Shown here: piece after piece, positions 17,595-27,829 of the stretch
How positions within the stretch are numbered: the stretch's first letter is position 1
Layout of the letters: each line of letters opens with the position of its first letter
DNA from: Coleofasciculus sp. LEGE 07092
GTDB taxonomy: Bacteria > Cyanobacteriota > Cyanobacteriia > Cyanobacteriales > Coleofasciculaceae
Length of the DNA stretch: 64,000 nt
Reading direction: 5' to 3'
Assembly (NCBI RefSeq): GCF_015207375.1
Contig: NZ_JADEWY010000004.1
Coordinates: forward strand, 1-64,000
Made by a program: the position numbers and the translations under genes
The notes under the pieces: model-generated
Database searches by the model: none
Seen by the model: the letters and a program-made list of their open reading frames with translations, nothing else
Told to the model about the DNA's origin: nothing

Positions 17595-19691
17595 ATGGAT
17601 ACTCCCGCACCAACCAACTGGTATACCGCTAATTTTCACTATTTGCAGACAGCCGTCAATCAAGTCCGTCAGGTATTAGAAGATACTATTAATCGCCGCC
17701 AAAATCAGCCCAGTCCGTTCAGATTTGAAAGAACCTTAGCGCCAGACGCCTTAGCCATTCTACAAAATACTCCCTCAGCCTTAGATCAACTCTGCACACT
17801 CTTTAACCTTTCCCACTTTGAGCGCCATATCCTCTTACTCTGTGTCGGCATGGAATTAGATGATGAGTTTGAAGAATTGTGTATCAAAGTTCACGGCAAT
17901 TCAGAACGAAATTATCCGACTCTTGGTTTAGCTTTATCTACTTTCAACGATGCTCATTTCAGTATTCTATCCTCCCAATCTCCTTTACACCGTTGGGGAC
18001 TGATTGAAATTGTAGAAGGACAAACCCTAACTCACTCTCCTCTACGAATTAATCGGCGTATTCTTTGTTATCTATTAGGCGAACATTCCTTAGATGATGA
18101 ATTAGCGGGCATCCTCCAACCCGTGCCACCCTTACCCCCAACCTCTCTCCCTCCTTCTTACCAAAAATTGTCGGATCAACTCATCTCCACTTGGTCTCAA
18201 AAAACACCAACCTCTACATTTCCCATCGTGCAACTCTGTGGTGCAGAATTAGCCGCCAAGTATACGATTTCATCGGCTAGCTGTAGTGCTTTTGGTTTAC
18301 GTCTGAATTTACTCTCAGCTTCCCGACTTCCTATCAATCCCAATGAACTTTATCAATTAAAACAGCGGTGTTTACGCGAATCATTTTTAACCAACAGCGC
18401 CCTTTTACTAACCTGCGATGAAGTGAACCAAGCAGATGGTATGCGAGAGTCTACTATCGCTCAATTCATTGAAGACTTAAATCTGCCCTTAATCCTCAGC
18501 ACTCAGGAACGACAGCCGCAACGCCAACGTCCGATGATTACCTTGGATGTGGGTCAACTTTCTCACAACGAACAAAAGGCTATTTGGGAATCTTACCTGG
18601 GTTCAACTGCTTCAGAACTGAATGGGCAAATTGATGTACTAGTCTCCCAATTCAACCTTAGCCCCTCGGCGATTCAAGCTGCTTGTTTATCGTTTAAAAG
18701 TATAGAATATATACCAACAGAAGTAGAAAAGCCAAAAGAGATAGAACTGGAGAAACCCTCCCCATCCTCAACCCGCACTCGTAAATCTAAAACTCCAATC
18801 TCAAAAACTCAACTACAGAGTCCACTATCTCCAATTCAAACTCACTTGTGGGATTTTTGTCGTGTCCAAGCCCGTCCCCGTTTAGATGATTTAGCTCAAC
18901 GTATTGAAGCGATGGCTACGTGGGAGGACTTAATTCTGCCAGAGCAACAAAAAAATATTCTCCAGGATATTTCCGCTCACGTTCGACAACGGGCTAAAGT
19001 TTACCAAGAGTGGGGATTTGCAGGCAAAGGAGGTCGAGGATTAGGCGTCAGCGCCCTCTTTTCTGGACAAAGTGGTACTGGAAAAACAATGGCAGCCGAA
19101 GTGCTAGCCAAAGAATTACGATTAGATCTGTATCGCATTGATTTGAGTGCTGTTGTTAGCAAATATATCGGCGAGACAGAAAAAAATCTGCGGCGAATCT
19201 TTGATGCAGCGGAAACGGGGGGTGCAATTTTACTCTTTGATGAAGCGGATGCTTTATTTGGTAAACGGACTCAAGTGAAAGACTCTCATGACCGTCATGC
19301 TAATGTGGAAGTTAGCTATTTACTCCAACGGATGGAAGCGTATCAAGGGTTGGCTATTTTAACAACAAATCTTAAAGACTCTTTAGATCAAGCCTTTTTG
19401 CGTCGCATCCGTTTTGCTATTACATTTCCGTTTCCCGATGCCGCCGCACGCAGCCAAATCTGGCAGCGCATTTTTCCCAAGGAAACCCCTACTCAAAAGA
19501 TAGATATGAAAAAATTGGGTAATCTCAATGTTGCTGGGGGAAATATCCGCAATATCGCCTTAAATGCGGCGTTTTTAGCAGCGGAAGCGGGAGAACCTGT
19601 GATGATGAAACATCTGTTTCAATCGGCTAAAACTGAATGTGCCAAGTTAGAAAGACTCCTCACAAATGTTGAAATCAGAGGTTGGGTTTAG
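17595..19691 (+). CDS. Cdc48-like AAA+ ATPase of the contractile-injection-system type
   Basis: A 698-residue protein. Residues 1-370 form a helical N-terminal part with the FNLSHFERHILLLCVGMELDDEFEELC pattern usual in these ATPases, then a degenerate first ATPase-like region, then a Pro/Ser/Lys linker near 375-400. The active AAA+ domain is C-terminal: Walker A GQSGTGKT (491-498), Walker B ILLFDEAD with Asp549 and Glu550, and the arginine-bearing DQAFLRRIRFAI. Homologues are regular members of eCIS loci, where they are thought to help assembly or loading of the particle. No sheath, tube or baseplate gene lies in the window, so this is an orphan pair with the DUF4157 gene or part of a split locus. 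Confidence 0.85.
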   Translation: MDTPAPTNWYTANFHYLQTAVNQVRQVLEDTINRRQNQPSPFRFERTLAPDALAILQNTPSALDQLCTLFNLSHFERHILLLCVGMELDDEFEELCIKVHGNSERNYPTLGLALSTFNDAHFSILSSQSPLHRWGLIEIVEGQTLTHSPLRINRRILCYLLGEHSLDDELAGILQPVPPLPPTSLPPSYQKLSDQLISTWSQKTPTSTFPIVQLCGAELAAKYTISSASCSAFGLRLNLLSASRLPINPNELYQLKQRCLRESFLTNSALLLTCDEVNQADGMRESTIAQFIEDLNLPLILSTQERQPQRQRPMITLDVGQLSHNEQKAIWESYLGSTASELNGQIDVLVSQFNLSPSAIQAACLSFKSIEYIPTEVEKPKEIELEKPSPSSTRTRKSKTPISKTQLQSPLSPIQTHLWDFCRVQARPRLDDLAQRIEAMATWEDLILPEQQKNILQDISAHVRQRAKVYQEWGFAGKGGRGLGVSALFSGQSGTGKTMAAEVLAKELRLDLYRIDLSAVVSKYIGETEKNLRRIFDAAETGGAILLFDEADALFGKRTQVKDSHDRHANVEVSYLLQRMEAYQGLAILTTNLKDSLDQAFLRRIRFAITFPFPDAAARSQIWQRIFPKETPTQKIDMKKLGNLNVAGGNIRNIALNAAFLAAEAGEPVMMKHLFQSAKTECAKLERLLTNVEIRGWV

Positions 19692-19705
19692 GAATTGTGG
19701 ATGAA

Positions 19706-20335
19706 TTAAGGAAGTTGCCCCAAAGCTAGCCGCACACGAGTACACACGGCTAAATCGGACTCCCGATCCAGCATCGTCTGGTAATGAGTCATAATTTGCG
19801 AGAAAAACTCTGGCTGAATTACAGCAGTTGCCAGTGCTTGCAATCCCGCTACAGAAGCATAGCGCACTACCCATTCCGGGTCTTGGCTCGTTAATCGTAA
19901 GGTATTGAGCGATCGCTCTTGGGCAGATTGAATTTCCTCAGCAGGCAGTTGAAACCAATGCAGATTGCCCAACCCTTGAGCAGCAGCTCGACGAACGCTC
20001 AAGGCAAAATCTGTTTCTGCGGCGACTAGTAATGTTTCCAAAGCTCTAGGATCAGCAATTTTGGCTAAAGCCCGAATTGCCCACGCTCTGCCCCCATAGT
20101 TATACCCATCTAGTTGGTGGAGCAAGGGCAGTACGGCAACATCTCCCAACTGTACCAACCCGTCTACCGCAGCGACGGCAGCACCAGGATTGTTGTAGCT
20201 GAGGACGGCAATTAAGGTGGAAATCCCCGCTTCCAAACGGGCATTGGCTAGCGATCGCACAGCGGCAACTAAGCTAGAGGCAGAATCAGCTTGTTCAACG
20301 GCTTGGATGAGGGTTTGTCCTTTGTCATTAGTCAT
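19706..20335 (-). CDS. cpcF: Phycocyanin alpha-subunit phycocyanobilin lyase, CpcF subunit
   Basis: HEAT-repeat protein of about 209 residues that with CpcE attaches phycocyanobilin to Cys84 of phycocyanin alpha. Family sequence is clear: LIQAVEQADSASSLVAAVRSLA at the N terminus, AVLSYNNPGAAVAAVDGLVQLG, HQLDGYNYGGRAWAIRALA and TDFALSVRRAAAQGLG. The ATG at 20335 is preferred; an in-frame GTG lies six codons upstream (20353). It follows cpcE by about 40 bp, so they are cotranscribed. PecF of phycoerythrocyanin is a close relative and cannot be fully excluded. The 3' end lies 14 bp from the end of the convergent AAA+ gene. Confidence 0.88.
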   Translation of the reverse strand: MTNDKGQTLIQAVEQADSASSLVAAVRSLANARLEAGISTLIAVLSYNNPGAAVAAVDGLVQLGDVAVLPLLHQLDGYNYGGRAWAIRALAKIADPRALETLLVAAETDFALSVRRAAAQGLGNLHWFQLPAEEIQSAQERSLNTLRLTSQDPEWVVRYASVAGLQALATAVIQPEFFSQIMTHYQTMLDRESDLAVCTRVRLALGQLP

Positions 20336-20375
20336 TAGAACAAATTCTTTCACAGTAGAAACTAAGGATTGGGAA

Positions 20376-21236
20376 TTACAGTAAATTGTCCATTAATGTC
20401 ATAAGGTGGGTAGCTGCATCAGACACTTCCGAAGATTCTGTGGAGTTATTTTTGACTTCATGCTCTAGAAGCCCTTTGAGAGCAATGAGTTTTAGGCTAT
20501 TTTCTGCCAGGGTTTCAGCGATCGCATCCGCTGCATTCAAATAAGCGATCGCTCCTAAATCGGCTAGCGCTGCCCGCCGCAGTTGCAACTTTTGACCTTT
20601 TAGGGCTGTTATTAAGCGATCGCCATAGACCCGATCTTGAGTAAGCTGGTACATAGCTCGGAAGGTGGCATACTGGACTAACTCAATCGGGTGCTCTAAG
20701 AAGGGGGCAATTAAATCGATAGCTTCGGTAGCGCCTAGAGTGCCTAGGGCTTCAATCACGGCATTGTAGGGTTGGGTTAGGTGAGGGGAACCGGGTATAG
20801 GCAAGGCTGCTGCCAAGCCACCGTCTAGAAGGCTCATCAGCTTAGGAATGCAGGTAGAATCCCCCAACTTTCCCAAAGATTGAGCGGCTGCTTCCCGAAC
20901 ATAAAAATCCGGGCAATCCAGACAATCAATCAACGGCTGCACCGCTCTAGAATCTCCCAGTTTGCCTAATGCCCTCGCTGCATTTCTGCGCAGGGGATAT
21001 CCTCCCGATTCCGTTTGATCCGCCTCTTCGGCTAGTGCCGCAATTAACGCTTCAATCGCTACTGATTCCCGGACTCGAAACTTACCGAGCCACCAAGCGG
21101 CGTAATAACAAAGACTTAAGTCTTCCCGTTGCTGTAGATTAGCGATCGCCTGTTCTACGGTTAAAGACTCAGAACCCGCAGAGGCTTGCTCTGCCGACGA
21201 TCCAGATTTTAAATTTTGTTCAGCGCCAGACACCAT
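20376..21236 (-). CDS. cpcE: Phycocyanin alpha-subunit phycocyanobilin lyase, CpcE subunit
   Basis: HEAT-repeat partner of CpcF. Signature stretches are VEQAIANLQQREDLSLCYYAAWWLGKFRV, GGYPLRRNAARALGKLGD, CPDFYVREAAAQSLGKLGD and the C-terminal LIALKGLLEH ending in LMTLMDNLL, all typical of CpcE. About 286 residues from the ATG at 21236; a GTG three codons upstream is possible. It heads a two-gene operon with cpcF. In many cyanobacteria cpcEF follow cpcBACD; here no phycocyanin structural gene is in the window, so the lyase genes are detached. Confidence 0.9.
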   Translation of the reverse strand: MVSGAEQNLKSGSSAEQASAGSESLTVEQAIANLQQREDLSLCYYAAWWLGKFRVRESVAIEALIAALAEEADQTESGGYPLRRNAARALGKLGDSRAVQPLIDCLDCPDFYVREAAAQSLGKLGDSTCIPKLMSLLDGGLAAALPIPGSPHLTQPYNAVIEALGTLGATEAIDLIAPFLEHPIELVQYATFRAMYQLTQDRVYGDRLITALKGQKLQLRRAALADLGAIAYLNAADAIAETLAENSLKLIALKGLLEHEVKNNSTESSEVSDAATHLMTLMDNLL

Positions 21237-21504
21237 TAAAGACACGTAAAGACACGCAAACAGGATAAAAGGTGAGAGTTTTTGGCTCCCTACTTTTGTT
21301 TACCATTGTGCCATAGGAGGGGTCGATTCTGAACTTCTCAACTCCTGCATTCTTCTGAGTTTTTCTCCCAATGTCAGCCTCGCGAATGATGCCGATCCAA
21401 CTCCTACAATGTGACGCTAAAGTAAGTATCCTAGTGCAATATTGCAGAAATAACTAACATCTCCCCTGCTCATCTGCACCCTTACGCCCCTTAATCCTAA
21501 GGTC

Positions 21505-24500
21505 ATGCCAACTGCACAGATAGCTAACGATAATACCGATAATTTAGACCTCAAACAGCTCCTAAAAACCCTAATAGCGGTCAAAAAAGGTGATTTTTCC
21601 GGTCGTATGCCCATCGATCGGACGGGTATCGCTGGGAAAATCGCGGATACACTCAACGACATTATCGAACTCAACCAGCAGACAACTCAGGAGTTAGAGC
21701 GGGTAGCGACGGTGGTGGGGAAAGACGGTAAACTTAACCAACGTGCCTCCCTCAACGGTGCTAGCGGTGGCTGGGCATCAGGTATTGAGTCAGTCAATAC
21801 CCTGATCACCGATTTAGTCCAACCGACAGCAGAAACCGCACGGGTGATCCGAGCCGTAGCCAAAGGCGACTTATCCCAAAAAATTGCCACAGAGATTGAT
21901 GGCAGACCCCTCAAAGGAGAGTTTCTGGCTACCGCCCAAGTGGTTAATACAATGGTCGATCAGTTGGGTGCCTTTGGCTCAGAAGTGACGCGGGTTGCCC
22001 GTCAAGTCGGCACAGAAGGCAGGTTGGGCGTTCAGGCAGAGGTTCCAGGGGTAGCAGGAACCTGGAAAGATTTGACCGATAGTGTCAACTCTATGGCAGG
22101 CAATCTCACCGCTCAAGTGCGCAATATTGCCGACGTGACAACCGCCGTTGCCAAAGGCGACCTTTCCAAAAAGATTACCGTTGAAGTCAAAGGCGAGATT
22201 TTAGAACTCAAAAACACCGTCAATACGATGGTGGATCAACTCAACTCCTTTGCCTCAGAAGTGACGCGGGTAGCCCGAGAAGTTGGCACCGAAGGCAAGT
22301 TGGGCGCTCAAGCCGATGTCAAAGGTGTGGCAGGCACTTGGCGAGATTTAACGGGGGCAGTCAATACTATGGCTGACAACCTGACAGGACAGGTACGCAA
22401 CATTTCAGAAGTGGCAACCGCCATTGCCAACGGCAACCTCTCCAAAAAAATTACCGTCCCAGTACAAGGAGAAATTCTAGAACTCAAAACCACCATCAAC
22501 ACCATGGTGGAGCAACTTTCCTCCTTTGCCTCAGAAGTGACGCGGGTAGCGCGGGAAGTTGGCACCGAAGGCAAATTGGGCGCTCAAGCGGAAGTGCGGG
22601 GTGTAGCAGGCACCTGGAAAGACTTAACCGACAACGTTAACTTGATGGCAGGCAACCTCACTGCCCAAATGCGCAACATTGCCGAAGTCACCAAAGCCGT
22701 TGCCACGGGCGATCTCTCCAAGAAAATTACCGTTGAAGTCAAAGGAGAAATCTGGGAGCTAAAAAATACCATCAATATTATGGTCGATCAGCTCAACTCT
22801 TTTGCCTCAGAAGTCACACGGGTAGCGCGAGAAGTCGGCACCGAAGGTAAGTTAGGAGGACAAGCTGAAGTCAAGGGTGCAGCCGGGATTTGGGAAGATT
22901 TGACCGATAATGTCAACTCCATGGCAAGCAACTTGACGAATCAGGTGCGCGGCATTGCCAAGGTAGTAACAGCAGTCGCCAATGGGGACTTGAAGCGCAA
23001 ATTGTCCCTAAATGCCAAGGGGGAAATGCAAGCCCTAGCCGATACGATCAACGAGATGATCGAAACCTTAGCCACCTTCGCCGATCAAGTCACGACAGTG
23101 GCACGGGAAGTCGGTATTGAAGGCAAGCTGGGAGGACAAGCGAAAGTGCCGGGGGCGGCTGGCACTTGGCGAGACTTGACGGATAACGTTAATGAACTGG
23201 CTGCTAACCTAACTCGACAGGTACGAGCAATAGCAGAAGTTGCCACGGCTGTCACCAAAGGCGATTTAACCCGCTCTATCTCCGTTGAAGCCCAAGGTGA
23301 AGTAGCTGGACTCAAAGATAACATCAACCAGATGATCGCTAATCTGCGAGAAACCACTCGTAAGAGTACCGAACAAGACTGGTTGAAAACTAACCTCGCT
23401 AAATTTAGTCGCATCCTCCAAGGTCATCGTAGCTTGGAAACCGTCTCCAAACTCATCCTATCGGAGTTGGCTCCCCTAGTCGGAGCCCAACAGGGCGTTT
23501 TCTACCTGATGAATTCAGAAGACGATCAATCCGTTTTAAAACTCTTTAGTACCTACGCCTACCGCGAACGCAAGCATCTGGCAAATCGCTTCCACTTGGG
23601 TGAAGGCTTAGTCGGACAGTGCGCCTTAGAAAAAGAACGAATTCTGCTTACCGAGGTGCCGAATGACTATATCAAAATCAGCTCTGGTTTAGGAGAAGCC
23701 ACACCCCTCAACGTGGTTGTCCTCCCCGTCCTGTTTGAAGGACAAGTAACCGCTGTGATCGAACTGGCATCCTTCCAGTATTTTCGAGAGATTCACCTCA
23801 CCTTCTTTGACCAACTTACCGAAAGTATTGCCATTGTTCTCAACACCATCGCCGCCAACACGCGCACCGAAGAATTGCTCAAGCAGTCCCAGTCTTTGAC
23901 CCTAGAACTGCAAACCCAGCAAAAAGAACTCACCGAAACCAACCAGCGTTTGGAACAACAAACCCAATCCCTCAAGTCATCGGAGGAACTGCTCAAGAAA
24001 CAGCAGGAAGAGTTGCAGCAAACTAACGAAGAACTCGAAGAAAAAGCCGAGTTATTCTCCTTGCAAAACAAGGAAGTTGAACGCAAAAACCGCGAGATTG
24101 AACAAGCGAGACGGTCATTAGAAGAAAAAGCCGAGCAATTGGCACTCACCTCTAAGTACAAGTCAGAATTTCTGGCAAATATGTCCCACGAGCTGCGGAC
24201 ACCCCTCAATAGTTTACTGATTTTAGCCAGACTGCTGGCGGATAACAGCGAAGGCAACCTGACAGACAAGCAAGTTGAGTACTCCCGTACTATTCATTCC
24301 TCCGGCAGCGACTTACTCAACCTAATCAACGACATCCTGGATCTCGCCAAAATTGAATCGGGAACCATGTCCGTCAACCTCGACCATATGCCCTTCACCG
24401 AGTTAGAAGGTCAGCTCGAGCGCACCTTCCGTCAAGTTGCACAGAACAAAACCCTTGATTTTGTCGTTGAATTTGACCCTAACCTGCCCCAAACTATCTA

Positions 24501-26193
24501 TACCGACTCCAAACGCTTGCAACAGGTGTTAAAAAACCTGCTCTCCAATGCCTTTAAATTCACTGAAAAAGGACAAGTTAGCTTGCGAGGGCAAGTAGTT
24601 CAATCCGGCTGGAGTCCCGACCGACAGCCCTTGAATCACGCGAACACTGTCATCGCCTTTGCCGTCACCGATACAGGCATTGGTATCGAACCCGCCAAAC
24701 AGAAGGTCATTTTTGAAGCCTTTCAGCAGGCAGATGGCACCACCAGTCGCAAATACGGCGGTACAGGTTTGGGCTTGTCCATCAGCCGGGAAATCGCCGG
24801 ACTACTGGGCGGCGAAATTCAGCTACTCAGTCATCCCGGTCAAGGCAGCACCTTCACTCTCTACTTACCCCATATTTATCAAAAAGTCAATGAAAAAAGA
24901 ACAGCAAATAACAATTCTACAGGAAGATTAGCTCCCCCATCTCTCCCATCTCTCCCATCTCTCCCATCTCCCCCATCTCCCCTAGCCGATGACCGAGACA
25001 CCATCGAAGCGAGCGATCGCGTCCTCCTAATAGTAGAGGATGACATTAACTTCGCTCGTATACTCTTAGATATGGCACGTGCCCAAGGGTTCAAGGGTAT
25101 CGCTGCCTTAGAAGGCGATACAGGTCTGGCAATGGCACAGCAATTTCAGCCTGATGCCATCACCCTAGATATCCAGTTACCCGTAATGGATGGCTGGACT
25201 ATCCTCGACCGTTTGAAGCACGACCCGAGTACCCGTCATATCCCCGTGCATATTCTCTCTGTACAAGAAGGAGAGCAACGGGGCTTACAGCAGGGAGCGA
25301 TCGCTTATCTGCAAAAACCTGCAACCGGCGAGGCACTCACCGAAGCACTCTCAAACATGAAAAACTTTGTCGAGCGCAAGGTGAAAAACCTGCTGGTTGT
25401 CGAAGACGATGAAGTGCAGCGCCAGAGCATTGTGGAACTGATCGGCAACGGTGACGTTCAAACCACTGCCGTTGGTACAGGTGCCGAGGTACTCTCAGCA
25501 CTGCAAGCGGGACACTTTGATTGCCTAGTCTTGGATCTAGGACTGCCGGACATGACGGGTATCGAACTCATTGAGCAGATCAAGCAGCAAGAGAACCTCT
25601 CGAAGCTCCCCATTATTGTCTATACCGGTAAGGAGCTTACCCTGCAAGAAGAAACCCAACTCAAGCGTATCTCTGACACGATCATTATCAAAGATGTGCG
25701 ATCGCCTGAGCGTCTCCTGGATGAAACGGCATTGTTCTTGCACCGAGTCCAAGCCAATTTGCCGCCCACTAAGCAGCAGATTCTGGAACGGCTCCATCAG
25801 AATGATCCCGTTCTCGCTGACAAGAAAGCTCTGATTGTTGATGATGATGTACGCAACATCTTTGCCCTAACCAGTATGTTGGAGCGTTATCAAATGGAGG
25901 TTGTCTATGCTGAAAACGGTCGAGATGGCTTGCAGTGTTTGCGCAATACTTCCGATATTGCGGTGGTGTTGATGGATATCATGATGCCGGAAATGGATGG
26001 CTACGAAACCATGCAGGCTATCCGCACCATGAGTCAGTTTGCTTCGCTGCCCATTATTGCTCTAACGGCGAAAGCGATGAAAGGCGATCGCGAAAAGTGT
26101 ATTGAAGCTGGAGCCTCTGACTATATCACCAAACCTGTTGATACTGAACAGTTGCTCTCTCTGCTGCGCGTCTGGCTCTACCAATCCCAGTAG
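21505..26193 (+). CDS. Cytosolic HAMP-array hybrid histidine kinase with GAF and three receiver domains
   Basis: A 1562-residue sensor kinase without membrane segments. From about 20 to 610 it has a tandem HAMP array built of units of about 92 residues (repeated [20 protein letters not shown] and GDLSKKITV elements), like the Nik1/group III kinases. A GAF domain follows (about 640-790), then a Gln/Glu coiled coil (790-880), HisKA with His895 in [12 protein letters not shown], and HATPase_c. After a Pro/Ser/Leu linker come three receivers with phosphoacceptor Asp1222, Asp1344 and Asp1491; REC1 has the altered ending LQKP and REC2 departs from consensus at its lysine region. It starts a plus-strand operon with cheR, cheB and a second hybrid kinase. 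The input is unknown. Confidence 0.93.
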   Translation: MPTAQIANDNTDNLDLKQLLKTLIAVKKGDFSGRMPIDRTGIAGKIADTLNDIIELNQQTTQELERVATVVGKDGKLNQRASLNGASGGWASGIESVNTLITDLVQPTAETARVIRAVAKGDLSQKIATEIDGRPLKGEFLATAQVVNTMVDQLGAFGSEVTRVARQVGTEGRLGVQAEVPGVAGTWKDLTDSVNSMAGNLTAQVRNIADVTTAVAKGDLSKKITVEVKGEILELKNTVNTMVDQLNSFASEVTRVAREVGTEGKLGAQADVKGVAGTWRDLTGAVNTMADNLTGQVRNISEVATAIANGNLSKKITVPVQGEILELKTTINTMVEQLSSFASEVTRVAREVGTEGKLGAQAEVRGVAGTWKDLTDNVNLMAGNLTAQMRNIAEVTKAVATGDLSKKITVEVKGEIWELKNTINIMVDQLNSFASEVTRVAREVGTEGKLGGQAEVKGAAGIWEDLTDNVNSMASNLTNQVRGIAKVVTAVANGDLKRKLSLNAKGEMQALADTINEMIETLATFADQVTTVAREVGIEGKLGGQAKVPGAAGTWRDLTDNVNELAANLTRQVRAIAEVATAVTKGDLTRSISVEAQGEVAGLKDNINQMIANLRETTRKSTEQDWLKTNLAKFSRILQGHRSLETVSKLILSELAPLVGAQQGVFYLMNSEDDQSVLKLFSTYAYRERKHLANRFHLGEGLVGQCALEKERILLTEVPNDYIKISSGLGEATPLNVVVLPVLFEGQVTAVIELASFQYFREIHLTFFDQLTESIAIVLNTIAANTRTEELLKQSQSLTLELQTQQKELTETNQRLEQQTQSLKSSEELLKKQQEELQQTNEELEEKAELFSLQNKEVERKNREIEQARRSLEEKAEQLALTSKYKSEFLANMSHELRTPLNSLLILARLLADNSEGNLTDKQVEYSRTIHSSGSDLLNLINDILDLAKIESGTMSVNLDHMPFTELEGQLERTFRQVAQNKTLDFVVEFDPNLPQTIYTDSKRLQQVLKNLLSNAFKFTEKGQVSLRGQVVQSGWSPDRQPLNHANTVIAFAVTDTGIGIEPAKQKVIFEAFQQADGTTSRKYGGTGLGLSISREIAGLLGGEIQLLSHPGQGSTFTLYLPHIYQKVNEKRTANNNSTGRLAPPSLPSLPSLPSPPSPLADDRDTIEASDRVLLIVEDDINFARILLDMARAQGFKGIAALEGDTGLAMAQQFQPDAITLDIQLPVMDGWTILDRLKHDPSTRHIPVHILSVQEGEQRGLQQGAIAYLQKPATGEALTEALSNMKNFVERKVKNLLVVEDDEVQRQSIVELIGNGDVQTTAVGTGAEVLSALQAGHFDCLVLDLGLPDMTGIELIEQIKQQENLSKLPIIVYTGKELTLQEETQLKRISDTIIIKDVRSPERLLDETALFLHRVQANLPPTKQQILERLHQNDPVLADKKALIVDDDVRNIFALTSMLERYQMEVVYAENGRDGLQCLRNTSDIAVVLMDIMMPEMDGYETMQAIRTMSQFASLPIIALTAKAMKGDREKCIEAGASDYITKPVDTEQLLSLLRVWLYQSQ
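24932..24982 (+). repeat. In-frame decamer repeats coding a Ser-Leu-Pro linker
   Basis: Consecutive copies of a CTCCCATCT-type unit encode repeated S-L-P/S-P-P residues between the ATPase domain and the first receiver of the large kinase. The array looks like a short tandem repeat that expanded inside a coding linker where length is free to vary. Confidence 0.8.
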
Positions 26194-26263
26194 AGAATCC
26201 CTCAATAAAGTTAAACTTTTGTTAAGTACCCTTGTTAATTTATGAATAAACCCCTGTTCCAAT

Positions 26264-27121
26264 ATGCTAGTGCTATCCCCTGACCACAACTACAGCCCCC
26301 TAAAAAATGAATTAGAAAAACTAGAGATTCACTTGCTCTTAGAGGGAATGTTCCGTTATTACGGATTTGACTTTCGTGATTATGCTCTAGCATCCCTCAA
26401 GCGTCGTATCTGGAACACCATTCGTGACGAAAAGTTGACCACCATATCTGGACTGCAAGAGAAGGTACTTCACGACCCCGCCTGTCTGGAGCGCTTCCTA
26501 CTCGGTCTATCGGTGAATGTCACCTCTATGTTCCGCGACCCCAGCTTTTATGTTGCCTTCCGTCGCCGAGTCGTACCCCTATTGCGCACCTATCCCTTTA
26601 TCCGGATCTGGCACGCGGGTTGCTCTACGGGTGAGGAGGTTTACTCAATGGCGATTTTGATGCAAGAAGAAGGATTATACCATCGCTGTCGGATTTATGC
26701 AACCGACATGAACGAAATGGTTTTAAAACAAGCCAAAGCTGGTATTTTTCCGTTGGAACTGATGCAGGAGTATACCCAAAACTACCTGCAAGCCGGTGGG
26801 AAGCGATCGTTTTCGGAGTATTACACTGCCGCCTATGACCATGCCATTTTTCGCTCGTTTCTGAAAGAAAATATTATCTTTTCACAACACAATTTAGTAA
26901 CCGATGGCTCATTTAACGAATTTAATGTCATATTTTGCCGCAATGTTCTGATTTATTTCAACCAATCCCTGCAACAGCGTGTTCACACGTTACTCTATGA
27001 GAGTCTGAGTCGCTTTGGTGTTTTGGGACTGGGACGCCAAGAGACGCTAAAATTTACTCCCTACGAAAACGATTACGAGGCATTGGATCAGCGTGAAAAG
27101 CTCTTCCGCAGAACTAGGTAA
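26264..27121 (+). CDS. cheR: CheR-family protein-glutamate O-methyltransferase
   Basis: A 285-residue SAM-dependent methyltransferase. The N-terminal helical domain has YYGFDFRDYALASLKRRI; the catalytic domain shows the SAM motif IRIWHAGCSTGEEVYSMAI, YATDMNEMVLKQAKAG and the CheR hallmark NVIFCRNVLIYFN. It adds methyl groups to glutamates of receptors; none is encoded here, so the target may be the HAMP-array kinase itself or an unlinked receptor (inference). It lies 70 bp after the kinase gene and slightly overlaps the called cheB start. Confidence 0.93.
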   Translation: MLVLSPDHNYSPLKNELEKLEIHLLLEGMFRYYGFDFRDYALASLKRRIWNTIRDEKLTTISGLQEKVLHDPACLERFLLGLSVNVTSMFRDPSFYVAFRRRVVPLLRTYPFIRIWHAGCSTGEEVYSMAILMQEEGLYHRCRIYATDMNEMVLKQAKAGIFPLELMQEYTQNYLQAGGKRSFSEYYTAAYDHAIFRSFLKENIIFSQHNLVTDGSFNEFNVIFCRNVLIYFNQSLQQRVHTLLYESLSRFGVLGLGRQETLKFTPYENDYEALDQREKLFRRTR

Positions 27122-27827
27122 CGGTCAAGCTGGAAACCTGGAAAGCGAGGGTTTCCAGGTTTCCAGCTTGAACACCCCGACAAGCCAGACGGCAGAGGGT
27201 GCGAATGCTCCCTTTAATCTGGTGCTGATTGGTACGTCATTGGGGGGATTACACGCCCTGGAAATTCTGCTTTCGGGTTTCCCCAAAGATTTCCCGTTGC
27301 CCGTGGCGATCGCTCAACACCGTCACAAAGACTCGGATGAAACCTTGATTACCTTCTTACAACGTTGGTGTATTCTGCCGTTAAAAGAAGCAGAAGATAA
27401 AGAAGCGATCATGCCAGGGCGAGTTTATCTGGCTCCCCCTGACTACCATTTACTGGTGGAAACCGAATCCCATAGCAACGATTGGCAGCAGAAAACAGGT
27501 TGCCCCATGCCCCGATTTTCCCTATCAAGTGACCCACCCGTATGCTATGCACGTCCCTCAATTAATGTCCTGTTTGAGTCAGCAGCCGATGCCTGTGGTG
27601 AGCGGGCAATTGGGGTGATTTTAACGGGAGCGAGCGCTGATGGTGCTCGTGGGTTGGTGAGTATCAAAGCCCGAGGTGGCTTGGCGGTTGTGCAAGACCC
27701 GACAACTGCTGAAAGTGCCACCATGCCAAGGGCGGCGAGGGCGGCTGTTTCGACGGCAAAGATTCTCGCTTTAGAAAATATCGCTCCCTTTTTAACTCAC
27801 CTTTGTTGCTCCTCCCTAACCTCTTGA
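27093..27827 (+). CDS. cheB: CheB-type protein-glutamate methylesterase without receiver domain
   Basis: A 244-residue methylesterase whose catalytic domain begins near residue 41 (NLVLIGTSLGG). The triad is visible: serine in GTSLGG, histidine in AQHRHKDS, and aspartate in LTGASADGARG. There is no N-terminal receiver domain, unlike classical CheB. The first 40 residues are unlike the family and are encoded across a perfect hairpin (27125-27171), so the GTG start at 27093 is doubtful; TTG at 27168 or GTG at about 27222 are other in-frame options. The gene is cotranscribed with cheR and the next hybrid kinase, which starts 3 bp after its stop. Confidence 0.88.
   Translation: MKSSSAELGNGQAGNLESEGFQVSSLNTPTSQTAEGANAPFNLVLIGTSLGGLHALEILLSGFPKDFPLPVAIAQHRHKDSDETLITFLQRWCILPLKEAEDKEAIMPGRVYLAPPDYHLLVETESHSNDWQQKTGCPMPRFSLSSDPPVCYARPSINVLFESAADACGERAIGVILTGASADGARGLVSIKARGGLAVVQDPTTAESATMPRAARAAVSTAKILALENIAPFLTHLCCSSLTS
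27125..27171. repeat. Perfect 20-bp inverted repeat right after cheR
   Basis: Arms 27125-27144 and 27152-27171 are exact reverse complements around a 7-nt GCGAGGG loop; the arm itself contains two copies of a GGAAACC/CTGGAAA-type word. It starts 4 bp after the cheR stop codon and lies in the uncertain 5' part of cheB. There is no T tract, so it is not a typical terminator. Confidence 0.9.
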
Positions 27828-27829
27828 AT

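Noticed and set aside
23793-24269. Serine-rich minus-strand frame inside the HAMP-array kinase
   Set aside because: It is the antisense shadow of the coiled-coil and HisKA part.
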